From Phoronis australis (Eukaryota > Phoronida > Phoronidae): a stretch of 64,000 nt of DNA. This document shows positions 47,101 through 58,072 of this stretch, in pieces (the first letter of the stretch is position 1; each line of letters opens with the position of its first letter). Under the pieces are notes generated by a model, which saw nothing but the letters and a program-made list of their open reading frames with translations, was not told the origin of the DNA and searched no databases. The DNA is taken from positions 293,502-357,501 of the forward strand of contig NMRA01000459.1 of assembly GCA_002633005.1 (NCBI GenBank), given 5' to 3'. Made by a program: the position numbers and the translations under genes.

Positions 47101-50100
47101 AGAAGCGGATGCAGAGTTGGAACGTCAGCGACAAGAAGAAGAAATAAAGCGTAAAAAGGAAGAAGAACACTCCTTAACCCTTGAACAGACAAAGGAGCAG
47201 GTACTTGGTCAAGCCTCATGGGGCATTCCCCATATTTGATATGATATTTTTTCCAAGCTTCAATGTCCTTGATCTCTGACCATTATCAGGTGAGCTTGAA
47301 AAGGAAATTACTCCACAATAGTTGTGAGAAACGGAAGCGTTGTCAAAGCATCTTGACTGGGTTTTCTGGACCAGTCACCTTTTTCAACGTTGAAAGATAT
47401 TTGACGTTGGTGTTGGCAAGTTTGTTCAAGGTTGGTGTGAAAAAAACTGAAAAAGTTTGGTTCAAAAAAGTTAAAAAACTTTATACAAGCTTGAATGATT
47501 TTATCCAAGCTTGAATAATATAGGTCAAGCTTGAGTAATGGAGGCCAAGTTTGAATGATATTGGCCAAACCTCAATAATATTGGGCAAGCTTAAATAATA
47601 TTGACCAAACCTGAATAATGTAGGTCAATCCTGAATAATATTCACCAAGCCTGAATAATATTGGCCAAACTTGAATAATATTGTCTAAACTTGATGACCA
47701 AGCTGGAATAATATAATTATATATTGACGAATTCAGTGTTGTGGGTTGATAGTTGGAACCTATTTAATATGCACATGTCATGAAAACATTGTTTAGTTTC
47801 CTCTGTCCATTGGCCTAACAATTAATATCATGAAATAGAATCCCCTGAATAACTACACTGTTACAAACTGGTCTCAAAATTTTCTCTGTAACAGCGAACA
47901 ATTTCTATCATCAAAAGAATTATTGAAATATCACAAATAAATAGTGTGAAGCAGCCAAATTTTGGAAGTTTTTGTTGACTTTGTGAATACTGATGATATT
48001 TTGGACACTTTTTTGTTGCCAAAGCGTGGAATGATCTATTTGTGGATGGAAGTCATGGTCTACCATGCCAAGAAATGTCTGAGAACGTCCTTTATTTTTA
48101 ATGAGTCGCTTTGTTTATGATTTGTATTTTAGCTAACAAGTTTGAAGGAAACGCCCCTTTAACATAAATGTGGTCACTTTTTGAGGCGTCAGCATGATTT
48201 CAAAATGGGCTATATGATTTCAAAAAGACTGGCATAAGTTGTGAAGTGAAAATAGAGATAATTGTGTTGGAAGTTGTTCGGCTTCGTTTCCGTTGATGAA
48301 ATACAATTAATTATGTCAACGTTCCCCATGCTGAGTATTAAATTGACATTAAACCCATGTTGTCTGTCAAAAAAGGCTAGATTTAATTTCGACCAATTCT
48401 TTATTCAGCTTAATGAAAACTTCTTTTTTGACAGAAAGCTCAGGTTCAACGTTGTTTTGAATCAAATTCTGAAATTTAAGGTATTCACATTTATTTTCAA
48501 TTGCCAGATCTCTTTGGGCAATAGTCAGTAATAGCGTCCCAGATTGTGAGAACCTGTTTGGTGCCTGTTATTTAGTGAAGAAGGCCGGTTCTCAAAATGC
48601 GGCTTCCCTGTATATTACTACTACCCCTCTCTGTGTTTGATTTTCATTGTCATACCTGGTTTCAGATAGCCGAGTTAACGTCAAAACTGGAATCTCTTAA
48701 ATCAAAAAAGCATGAGCTGTTCTCCGAGTTGAAAAAAGTTCTGCACCAAGATGAAGAAAGCAGGAAAAGGAAGGAACAACAAAAGTAGGTCAACCAGTGA
48801 ATTTGGTGATGACTCGTGTCATGTGACATGTGTTGTGTTGGTAACTAATTGATTACTGACCATGTTTAATTGCTAAGTTCAAATGTTTATTTGTGATACT
48901 TTGATGTGTAAGAATACCGATTGTTTCTACTGTGACCAGATTCTTTGATGGGCTGTTCTTGTATGGTAACGACCTGTGAAAGTTAAGACGACAGAGTGTT
49001 GCCAGCTGAGGACTTGCCAACAACTTCAATATCTCATACTTTTGTTAAAAACCTTGTGCAGCGACATCTTTGAAAGCCATTGTGTGGTTCATGTTTGGTT
49101 GGAACCCTTTTATCTTGGTGAGCTAGCTTTCCTAATTGCTAAAGACCTGGTTCTTTATCGAGTTCATGGAATCAACAGGCTGGAGTTTTCCCTGCTGAGT
49201 ACTAAATTTATTCCAGGTTATAATTTCGGCTTGATTTAATTTACCGTTGCGTGAATCTTAAAGGGACACTATTAATTTTACGTCCGAAAAAGGCATTTTT
49301 GAGCTTAATGTTTGCTTGTATGGTATAGACTTGTTGAAGTCAGCTTTGGCCAGGTAGTTATAAACACAAGAAATCTGTTGTGTTTTTGATTCATTTACAA
49401 ATCGCTAATTCTTGCCATTGTCTGCTAGACATGGTTAACTGAAATCAAGGTCGGTGACATTTTAGTGATGAACCCTCAAAATACTTAGATTTAGTTCTGT
49501 TGGGCTGGGACTGTGGTCGTTGCTGGTTTGATTTCTCACCGAGGCTTATCTTAGAAAGTCACTTTTCTCATCGAAAATTACGCTTTTGAACAATTTGTGT
49601 TTAGTCCCATATTGTGCTTGTGTGATATCAGTTTTGAATGCCTCCGTACATAATGTTAAGACATTGCAGGGATGTGTTTTTGCAAATATTGTTCAACTTT
49701 TAATTGCAGGAGTGCTTGTACTTAATGGCCAAGAACTGTGCAGGATTCTGCCCTCCTGTGAAAATGTGTATAAAACTGTAATGGGATGTTAAACAGTAAT
49801 GCAATGTTTAACTTGATGGTTGTTGTTCCAGTGAAGTGATGATTCAGCACCAGTTTGCCCAGACCTCAGGCCTGACCACATCCTCTGGTCACCCTGCTAT
49901 GTATTACCAAGGAAACCAAACACTGAGTGGACGACCAGCTATGTTTAAGCCTTCACCTCAAGTGCAAGCAAGTAATGTTATACCTGTAAGTATATGTTAT
50001 TGAAGTAACAATAGTAGTAATAATGACAACAGACATGACCCCTTACTCTTTGCTCGTGCTGGGAGCGAAGGGAATTGGTAATGAGTCAACCCCGGCCACT

Positions 50101-53100
50101 CGTCAGTTAACCATTTTCAGAACTATTGTTTCTGCTCTACCTGTCACAGTGCACTGTCAACATTATAATTTAATCATGTCAATGTAACAACTTCGAGTTT
50201 TTGAATTTGTTTGACCTGTGACTATGTAAATTGAGGGGTATTTTTTTCTCTACAAAGCATCTTATGTAAGTAAATAATTGTAAATCACTGGTGTTGCATA
50301 AAAATCTTCAAATTGCGCATTTATCAACAACCCATGGCAGGTTATTTTTCAACCTTCTGCAAGTTGACAATTTGCCAGTTCACTATGGGCAACAGAACAG
50401 CTCATTATGTAGAATTGAGTAACTCACTGTGTAGAATTGAATAACTCACTGTAGAATTGAACAGCTCATTATGGAGAATTGAGAAACTCAATGTGGAGAC
50501 TAGAACAGGTCACTGTGGTGGAGGCAGCTTACTATGGGGAACTGAGCTGCTCACTGTGTAGAACTCAGAGTTCATAACACATCGTCACATTCAACGTCGA
50601 GTAACTAAACCAAAAGAAAAGCAGGGGAAATCCTTGACTGTATAAAATCTGTTGAAAGTTCTCAAGTTTTATTTCCTGCATGGGGAGTTGTTGTAGAAGA
50701 GGCATATGTTAGCAAACTGTTCCTGAATGAATCGAACCTTTCAGTTTCCAAGATGACAAGTAACTAGACATAGTATCCTTTCCCTGTTATGAGGACTAAT
50801 TCTGGTCATTGAAAAATTCTCATTTGAGATTGGTTTAACCACTATACAACTAACCTTCTAGTTTATTCCGCTTCATTCTAAGTCATGAGAGAGGACTACT
50901 CTGATGAAGACGTTTGCTTCAGCTCAGCTGTCATGAGGGAAATCCAGGGTCATTTTGTTTGAATACTTTTGGCTTGTAGTTTAAATCATGACTGCGCATA
51001 AGGCATTGTGCGTTCTTTTCATAAAGAGTTAGCTACAGTTATGACAATTACAATTGTGTTGATATTTTAACTTTTTCAGGGCATGAAACGTCAGCGCAGT
51101 CCTTCTCCACCTCCAACATCAGTGTATTCACAGTTTGGTGCCGGGGATGCCAAATACAGTTATTCGGCCTCCAAGCCTCAGCATGGACCGTTCCACGACA
51201 GTCAAAGTAACCTTACTCTTCTTCTTGTTGAGACATACCGAATCATTTTGCTTCATGCCTCTTGCAAATAACTCTGGTTTAAGACATCTCTGTGCTGTAA
51301 TTACCAAACTGCTCACTTTTTGTACTTCATGTCTGGAGTTATCTTGTCACAGTAATCTCATACTTTCAATTGCGGTGCACTTTAATGACAAGTGTTGTCT
51401 TCTGGCATATTATTTACACGTCACCAAATTATCAGTGATGTCATTGGATGTTTACGAGTCTATTAACCATCCCACAATACATTAAAGGACGGGCATCAAG
51501 GCCTAAGATGAAGTCTCTCAAAGGTCATCTCTATATACCAGCATTATGTGGCAGATTGATTAGAAGAGCGTGAATTCGAGCAAATTGGTTTTACATTTTC
51601 CAACATGCAACGGTGTCATTGTTCCCTAAAATTTCTTTTTGCTTAGTAGTGTGTCACAGTTCTATGAAATTAAGTAGAAGCCGATTGAAATGGTCAGCAT
51701 GTGGAGTTTAGGAGTTTAGGAGTAGTGTTTGAGAGTGAAGGTGGTCTGTTGTGTGGTTCGGATTTAAAACACATCTTTTTCCAACTCTAGGGAGTTAACA
51801 CAATGTCTCAGTCCTTTGGGGGGGGGGATTGTGGGACTCTGCTCACTCACTGGTTCTTTTGAAAAAAGTTTCGTATTTTTAACATGTGAATATATTGAAA
51901 ACAAAATGTACTTAGCACAGGCTCTCGGTGCTCTTCACAATTTTTTTCAAATGTTCATGTTCATGTCCATACAGACGGGAGCTTGTATGTTAACTCATGG
52001 AATAATTGCACTGACCTAGTGCTGAAAGTCCAAAATGTCCTAATTTTTTGCTTACCAAATGACAAATCTCTCAAAACTTTGAAATTTGTTGCAAATGTTT
52101 TCGAACTCGACGGGGAAATTCAAACTCACGGCTGCGACGAGTCGAAACAGGTTGTGCAAAACACTGTGGCGTATCTGTGACAAGGTTAAACCTTTGATGC
52201 ATTAGTGACACCTAGTGAATTTCTAGTTCTCGTTATAATGTATATGCTCAGCCTATTGAGGCTGGTGCCCTGCTGTCGTTTATGAAAGTGATGACTCATT
52301 GTAACAATTGTATGTGTCGACTGCCTGTGCCGGTGCCATGTTTATTGACTAACTGGACCAATACCATGTATTTACCAGTCATTTCCGATTATTGCCGTGC
52401 AGTTTTGTGGTTACATTAGCAATTGACCTATCGCCAGGATTTGGAGTGACAACTTAACTGACCAATCAGAATGCAGCATTCTTGACACACCTTCATTTCC
52501 AAGGCACCATTTTACCCAACAAACAACACATTATCATGTAAAACTTATTGTTTGTTTGTTGACTTTAGGCAAGAGAGCAGAGCTTGCGATAGGTCAATTA
52601 TCCCTCAGAACGTTTGAGATACTTTTCAAAGGTGAATTATTTTGTGCCAAATTTGAATTATGCTGCTTCTATTTAATTCTGTGATGATAGTACTTGACTT
52701 GTTTATGTTTCATCTTCAGAGGGGTCCAGTTATGCCCAGTCAATGTCAACATACAGTAATCGGTCCAGTTACCCTTCATCTGTTGGCTTGCCAGCTGGGA
52801 AATACAACCCCCCGAATCAATCAGCATTCACCTCTTACCCGACGCATTATGCCCAACAACAGAAGCAAGTACCAGAACCGCATCAGTATCATAAACCCAC
52901 AAGCTTTCAGTTGCCAAGGCAACCGAGTGAGTAACTACTGTCATCTCAACAACTCTTGCCATACATAAAGAACCCTTGCCTTTGAAAGCTAGGCTAAAAC
53001 CACCCACCAGCATTCTTACTGCACATCACACGTTTTTTTTCTGTAAGAATTGTGTGTGGTCTGGATTCTTTATTCATGGTTAGTGTTCTTGAAGTTCTTG

Positions 53101-55273
53101 GTAAGTGTTTTGTAGGGCGTTGTAACTGTTGTACTCCATTACTAGTTGTATTTGATGTGTTAAGGATTTAATTACGACTGACAGTAATTTGTGCACCACA
53201 AAAGAGAAAGCAGTTGGAAATAAAAAAACTGCTTTAAATGGAAGTCCAATTCATCTTTAACACATCAAAAATTCCTATATATCACCACAGTTATCACTGT
53301 ACACAGTGGAACAGAAATATTCTGCGATGTATTGAGCATGTGTTAATTCTAAGCAAAATGGTCTGCCTAAAATGAAAGCACCTAAAAAGGTGCGGACACA
53401 CATCATCCATAACAAAATGCTTAGTCTACAATCATGAAAGTACACGTCATATCAATACGGTAAGCCGCTTTATTCCATTTTTTTAAAATCACAAATCCTG
53501 TTTTTACTAGCCCCTCATGGAAAAGTGGAACATTATAAAAGCAATTCCTAACAGCATTTTGGTGAACAGTACACCAGGCGTTTTATGTGTTTATGTGGAA
53601 GTTTCATTTGAATGTGACTAACCATTTCTGAGATGTCATGTTCTGAAGTTAGCCAAATTTGAATATGTTTCTAAGGTGCTGTGTAACCTTAACTGGCTTA
53701 TGCTAGCAAACAGTGGCAAGCTTCTTAAGTTCACTCCCTTTTGGAGGCAGTGACTATGGAATTGTTTGATTATCAGCTGATAAATAAGTTACCAAATAAG
53801 TTTTTTAAGAATGCGCATGGCCAAATTTTGCTAAATAAGCTTTGCTATATTTGGGACAGGTGTAGAGTGATCAAATCTGTTCAAATATTGTAGGTTTTGA
53901 CTGTCTTGCTAGACATGTAGATCCTTCTTTAAACTGTTTCTGTCATTTGTTACATGTTGGGACTAAATAACTTCATTTAGATTATTTCCCATTGGTTGCT
54001 TCATGGTGACAAGCAAACAATAGAGTGACACCTAGTGGGATAAGTGTCCATCTACTTTACTCAAGATCGTGGGTTCGAGTCCCGTTGGGACACACTGCTT
54101 GACCCTTGAGTCAGGTCTCTAGCTTCTCACCTTGGTTTTAACTGCATATTAATAAAGCATAAAAATGGTTCCAGGTGATCAGTGCGACGGGCTCCCATGA
54201 GCGGCCTGCACACGTCCGGTACAATGTGTACCAGACTGCTTGCATTTATTTTTATTTTAAGATGTGATTGATGATTTCAAACTGTCTACATGTTAATCTA
54301 GGCAAGCCTTACGTGAGAAAACTTTCAAAATATATCACACATCCTCAGTGTCAGAATGATGTAATGATGAGGATGAACGCCTTATTGATGTATTAAACCT
54401 GTCGATTAATAAATCAGTGAAAAAACACGTGTGGTAATGAATAATAAATAATGCCATCCTTCAAATTTGTTATTTCAGGTTACCATTCATCAATACAGCA
54501 AGGTCAAGCTCAGCGGGAGGCAAGTTCTACTTCTGGTTATTCAGACGACAAGTTGAAAATTCAGACTAGTTTGTCTCAACCTTCCCTACACCCCGGGCAG
54601 GTGTCAACGGGACCTTCAACATCTTCAAAGGTAGCCAGAGTTAGAGTTTAATGACTACATGATATCTGAGATTCTTGTTAATTATCACTGTTCAATTATT
54701 TGGTCTGGGACCAATTTTTTATTACTACAAGCTGCTAAAACTGAGGGCTTCAGTGTCTCGCGAAAATTTCTGAAATCCTATTTTGAAAGCTTCTTTTGCA
54801 GGATAAATAGGCCTTAACACCTCTTTCCAGATATCCATTCCTAACTCATAGAATGCAGAAAGACAACTGATAAATTTTGTGCAAACATTTGACGTCTACG
54901 GAATTTATGGTGAACTCAGTGAACACGCAATTTTGATGAAACGAGATGAATACACCTGGTATCAAATTAAGGCAAATGACACATTTCTTGTGTTCGGCAT
55001 CCGTAGAGGTACACGGCTGGTGACCTCATCCGTTAAATGCACTTAAAATGTTCATCTACTTCCTGCATTACCTCTTAGCTTTATTTCCAAAGTTTCAGTC
55101 TGCTGCGGCTGAAGTCATGCGTTCAAACCCATCTTGGATTGATCTCCTATCCACAATATTGTCACTGACAGTGACCGTTCAAGTTATGGAATTGTCCCAT
55201 CTGTTTTCAGGGTGTGTTTCCTAGCCAGTCTCCCTCAAGACACAGTTACACACAGCAAAACCGGTTCTATTAG
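44040..55273 (+). CDS. G protein pathway suppressor 2, complete coding sequence in 8 exons
   Basis: The eight exons are 44040-44133, 47094-47200, 48666-48784, 49832-49985, 51080-51206, 52720-52926, 54479-54630 and 55211-55273. All introns are GT-AG and all phases agree, giving 1023 nt (340 residues; human GPS2 is 327). GPS2 is a nuclear subunit of the NCoR/SMRT-HDAC3-TBL1 corepressor and also restrains UBC13 ubiquitin signalling. Evidence: the start MPALIERPKMTRAMYQALKR and MAERERKKQ; the charged coiled coil at residues about 25-106, which in known GPS2 binds TBL1 and SMRT, including SLTLEQTKEQIAELTSKLES and KKVLHQDEE; a basic Ser/Pro stretch MKRQRSPSPPP (residues 160-170); a Gln/Ser/Tyr/Pro-rich low-complexity middle; and the conserved end QQNRFY. 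The start codon lies two bases after an acceptor, so at least one 5' non-coding exon exists. Identification is firm. Confidence 0.95.
44430..46400. repeat. Higher-order satellite in GPS2 intron 1 (3 monomers, ~445 bp period)
   Basis: The word CTAGTGGCnnTTTT recurs every 110-160 bases: about 44778, 44928, 45083, 45224, 45370, 45530, 45677, 45822, 45959, 46100, 46212 and 46337. The variable bases cycle CAA, CCA, CAG (types 1, 2, 3) for three full turns, then decay. Each monomer also carries 'ttttcatgaaatt' and 'atctcc.aaacc' blocks. The open frames across it are by-products. Confidence 0.88.
46934..47085. repeat. Three tandem ~53-bp copies ending at the GPS2 exon 2 acceptor
   Basis: 'gtacagggttgtcatg' occurs at about 46949, 47002 and 47058, each preceded by a 'gtgYgctg/gtgtactg' block. 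The last copy ends about 20 bases before the splice acceptor at 47093. Confidence 0.85.
47094..47200 (+). CDS. GPS2 coding exon 2
   Basis: Residues 32-67, the Glu/Lys/Arg-rich coiled coil (ERQRQEEEIKRKKEEE, then SLTLEQTKEQ). The acceptor tttccgtag is weak in pyrimidines and lies just after a three-copy tandem repeat. The donor is CAG|GTACTT. Confidence 0.93.
47484..47715. repeat. Minisatellite, ~21-22 bp unit, in GPS2 intron 2
   Basis: About 11 imperfect units of the type 'aataatattggccaagcttg', with exchange between 'ggccaa', 'ggtcaa' and 'caccaa'. Non-coding. Confidence 0.85.
48666..48784 (+). CDS. GPS2 coding exon 3
   Basis: Residues 68-106 plus two bases. It continues the helix (IAELTSKLESLKSKKHELFS, KKVLHQDEESRKRKEQQ). 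The donor is AA|GTAGGT, placed one base before an in-frame TAG that would appear if the intron were retained. Confidence 0.93.
49832..49985 (+). CDS. GPS2 coding exon 4
   Basis: Residues 107-158, starting with a split Asn codon, then EVMIQHQFAQTSG and a Ser/Gly/Pro-rich region ending VQASNVIP. The acceptor is ttgttccag and the donor CCT|GTAAGT. Confidence 0.92.
50375..50575. repeat. Minisatellite, ~26-27 bp unit, in GPS2 intron 4
   Basis: About 7 imperfect copies of 'aactcactgtgtagaattga' with variants ('agctcattatgtagaattga'). Later units are more diverged. Confidence 0.8.
51080..51206 (+). CDS. GPS2 coding exon 5
   Basis: Residues 159-200 plus one base: GMKRQRSPSPPPTSVYSQ, then Tyr/Ser/Pro-rich sequence. 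KRQR is a candidate nuclear-localisation patch next to SP dipeptides. The acceptor is ctttttcag and the donor AA|GTAACC. Confidence 0.9.
52720..52926 (+). CDS. GPS2 coding exon 6
   Basis: Residues 201-269 plus one base. Rich in Ser, Tyr, Gln and Pro (GSSYAQSMSTYSNRSSY ... HYAQQQKQ). An alternative acceptor two bases later would break the frame, so 52720 was chosen. The donor is GA|GTGAGT. Confidence 0.9.
54024..54258 (+). repeat. tRNA-derived SINE in GPS2 intron 6
   Basis: The sequence has a perfect RNA polymerase III B box, GGTTCGAGTCC (54072-54082), and an A-box-like TGGGATAAGTG (54036-54046) 26 bases upstream. A tRNA-unrelated body and an A/T-rich tail (tttatttttatttt) follow. It is not a functional tRNA: I cannot fold a proper acceptor stem. 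A 'gtgacacctagtg' word at its head also occurs near 52206. Confidence 0.7.
54479..54630 (+). CDS. GPS2 coding exon 7
   Basis: Residues 270-320, starting with the split Ser codon, then YHSSIQQGQAQREASS and ending STGPSTSSK. The acceptor is tatttcag and the donor AAG|GTAGCC. Confidence 0.9.
55211..55273 (+). CDS. GPS2 coding exon 8 with stop
   Basis: Residues 321-340 (GVFPSQSPSRHSYTQQNRFY), then TAG at 55271-55273. The terminal NRFY matches the conserved NPRFY of vertebrate GPS2, minus the last two residues. The acceptor is ctgttttcag. Confidence 0.93.
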   Translation, partial: GVFPSQSPSRHSYTQQNRFY

Positions 55274-55935
55274 CTGGAGATTCAGCAGTCGCCTATTTTC
55301 TGGCAATAGGTCCCCAGAAACTGCATAAACTGTGGAAAACCAGCGGGATTTCAGGCGGTCTATTGGCCATGTTGTACTCGAACTAAAATTTGGAGCAAAA
55401 CCTTTCAAATCTTGTCTGACAGGGAGATGAATTTGAATACTTTGTCATGTGGTCAGGCCAAAAACTAGCATAACTGGACCTGATCTCAGCTTTTCTTCAA
55501 AATGTAGACAGTATTTTTAATTGTCGTTATTTTAAAAAAGAAAAAGGCACCTGGTGCCAGCTGAAATGGGTCCGAATGCTCCTTTGTTATCCAACGACAC
55601 CTTGTGTCAACTTTGTGACAAAGGTTTCAAACTGGGCGTAAACTCCAGCCAATTCTGCTGTTACATGGTATTAGGTGGTGGTATACAGAGTACTTAAAAT
55701 GAACAATCTACTACATGTACATTGTATGTAGGCGAGTGACATCAGATGTTAGAATGTGCACCTGTCGTTTACACAAATGTTTCAAAGGCTGTCCCATAGG
55801 GAATAGTGTGAAAGTCAGATGACTAACTCTTGAAGAGTATTAAAAAATACTGTAATGTGTAATATTATTAAATGTTGTGTAATGGTATGAAAGTTGTTGT
55901 TTGACTAAAAATAAAGCCATACAAGTATGTAAGTG
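55274..55935 (+). other. GPS2 3' untranslated region
   Basis: This is non-coding sequence after the stop, ending about 20 bases past the polyadenylation signal at 55910-55915. A GT-rich element (tgtcctgctttgttgggt) follows, as expected downstream of a cleavage site. From 55318 on it is part of the duplicated block. Confidence 0.6.
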
Positions 55936-57419
55936 TCCTGCTTTGTTGGGTCTGAAGGGGGGTATGGGGACGTATTTTGTAGTCTGGTAATATCTCCTCA
56001 ATTTGGCATAAAGAAATTGATTTGACAAGAGAAATTTTATATTCTAATTTTTCAGGAAAGATATAAAGTGCAAAATTAATGTTTTATGATGTTCAAGTTA
56101 TGTGCCATACCCAGACAACGTTTTTAAAAGTTATTGACCTTACTGCCAATGTTAGGAAACCCTGAAAATTGCAAACGGTTCAATTTTGGCAATTTGTTGA
56201 GAATTTTTACTGAACAGTTCAGTTGAACTCTGCACAGTTTGTGTTGCATTAGGTGTCATCTCATGATTATAGTATCATTACTGTGCATTGGTCAGAATTT
56301 GGCCATCCAAGAAACTCATTTAGTTTTTCTTACTAACTTGAAAGTCTACCATGGGGCTGTTCATACGGTAATCAGCTCTTACCATGGGAATTGTTCCTAA
56401 AACATAAATTACTGATTTCAATATATAGTAATATTGCATGTTCTTAATTTCGGAGTGTGAAAATTGTTTTGATTTTGAAACCAATGAAAGTATTCTGTGA
56501 TAAAGGGATGCAAATTAACGACGTTTAAGGTAATGGGAATCCTTTTACATAGTTTGTAGTGGAGCACCTTATTGAGTATGTTTCTGAAGATGAACAGTTC
56601 TGCTGCTTCATTCATTTCAGTGGAACTACAATTCTTACATATCACGATCGCGGGAACAAGTGTTCACTCGCACTATGTTGTTCTGCCGAATAAGCTTTGT
56701 TGTTCAATATTCTAATGTTTAGTAAAGGCGTATTTGCCAGTAATATGACGCGAGTTGAACCCACGAATTGGCATAGTAATGGACAGTAACAATACATTTT
56801 CGAAAATTTTGCAGGTCTTTCATTTTTTTCCGATTCAGGTAACCAGGGGGGCAATTTAGTACATGAAGTTTTACAAAATTATGTGTTCGGATTAATCAGT
56901 GTTGTCCGATTTCATTCATTATATGTTCCCAGAGCCATTCTCTTGCATGATCATCAAGGTGACGTCACCACCCGTGCCTTCGTTTTGATGATAGCTGGCA
57001 AATTTGCATTCAGAGTAAAAAGCTGGGGGATAGGTAAACAACTAACGTGACTAATTAATCCGGCTGAGGCTTGTTATCTGAAAACTAAATTTAATTGGCA
57101 ACTCATTGTTAAACGGCTTCGTGATAACGGGTGTATGATTTTAATTTCATTTGCTGTAGCCTAAGCCTTAAATTAACTTTAAAATTCATGCATTCAAATG
57201 CCATGTGATTATTATAGGCAGGCGACATCTTCAAAAAACCCAATACTTAGGAGGTGATCGACGATCGCCTCCAAGTTCAATGTAATAACTCATCTGCACC
57301 AAAATCTGATGCCAACTTTCTCAATAAGCCCAACTTGTGTAGGCGGGCAGTAAAAAAGATCTGTCGCCCAGAAAAACACGTGCCGCGTGCTGGCCTGGAG
57401 TGAAAGTCATCCCCGTAAA
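55318..57419. repeat. 2.1-kb duplicated block, copy 1
   Basis: Starting 45 bases after the GPS2 stop, this block is repeated at 58073-60183 in the same orientation. Differences are scattered single bases and small indels, a few per cent overall by eye. The start word is 'aaactgcataaactgtgg' and the last shared word is 'gtcatccccgtaaa'. It holds most of the GPS2 3' UTR and downstream flank. Confidence 0.92.
55910..55915 (+). terminator. GPS2 polyadenylation signal
   Basis: An AATAAA lies 637 bases after the stop with a T/G-rich stretch 20-40 bases further on. The duplicate copy has the same signal at 58662-58667. Confidence 0.6.
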
Positions 57420-58071
57420 CTTAAAGTGTACACAACATGACTCTGGTACCTCAAAATAAATTTTATTATTATATCTTACTTGATTTCAGTGCCTTTAGTG
57501 CACAGCTCATAAAGAAACACGCAAAAAATGAAAAAAATAATAATTATGTACAACGTCATGGGTTGAACCCAAGTCGTTCGTCATACTGTTCGGATCAGAG
57601 ACAAAGTGTATAGAGTGAAGAGAAAGCAAAGTACATTTAGCGTCGAGAAGGTTCTTAGGTTGATCAAAAGATGTGTTTCCGGAGGTTGCTGCAACAGCAG
57701 CCAGGCGGAGAACGTCTCGGTGTTCCGAAGGACACCAAAGTTGCGCAGAAGTGGCATCGCTTCGTGCGCCGAACTAAAGTGTGGGACGTCATCGTGGACC
57801 AAGCGATTCGGTCCGGGGCCACTCTGTGTTCTGCCCACTTTGCGGAGGACTCGTGTTTCGACTCCAGTCACAGGAGACGTTACGATGAAGGCCTGGATCA
57901 ATAAAGGACAATATTTATCATTCAGAAACATCAGCTGTTAATTCAGGATCGTCTGTGATGACTGAGTTGACTCGCTGAGCCCGAGGCCGCTTCTCTCGCG
58001 GGAGGATCCAGTTCGTAAGGCTCAAAGTAGAAAAGTAAGCAGCCGGAAGCACATTAAACTTGTTCTCGCTT
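57420..58071. other. Unique spacer between duplicate copies
   Basis: This segment contains the THAP fragment and is not found after copy 2. If the duplication is an assembly artefact, it would be sequence present after copy 1's haplotype only (an insertion or a divergent allele). Confidence 0.6.
57606..57904 (+). pseudogene. THAP zinc-finger domain fragment, broken by a frameshift
   Basis: THAP domains are C2CH DNA-binding fingers found in cell regulators and in P-element-like transposases. The first frame gives RLIKRCVSGGCCNSSQAENV (C-x4-C). After a one-base shift near 57720 the second frame (57671 onward) gives GVPKDTKVAQKWHRFVRRTK and then LCSAHFAEDSCFD (C-x2-H), ending at a stop at 57902-57904. 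All four metal ligands, the PKD and the W of the family are present but not in one frame. It sits in the 650 bases lying between the two copies of the duplicated block and not shared by them. A sequencing error, a short intron or a real pseudogene could explain the shift. Confidence 0.75.
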
Positions 58072-58072
58072 N
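58072..58072. other. Single N exactly at the start of duplicate copy 2
   Basis: The base before the duplicate 'aaactgcataaac' is N. A lone N at a breakpoint suggests a join made by the assembler rather than a sequenced junction. Confidence 0.8.

Noticed and set aside
54036-54082. tRNA gene
   Set aside because: The A and B boxes are present, but I cannot fold a proper acceptor stem, and a SINE body with an A/T-rich tail follows.
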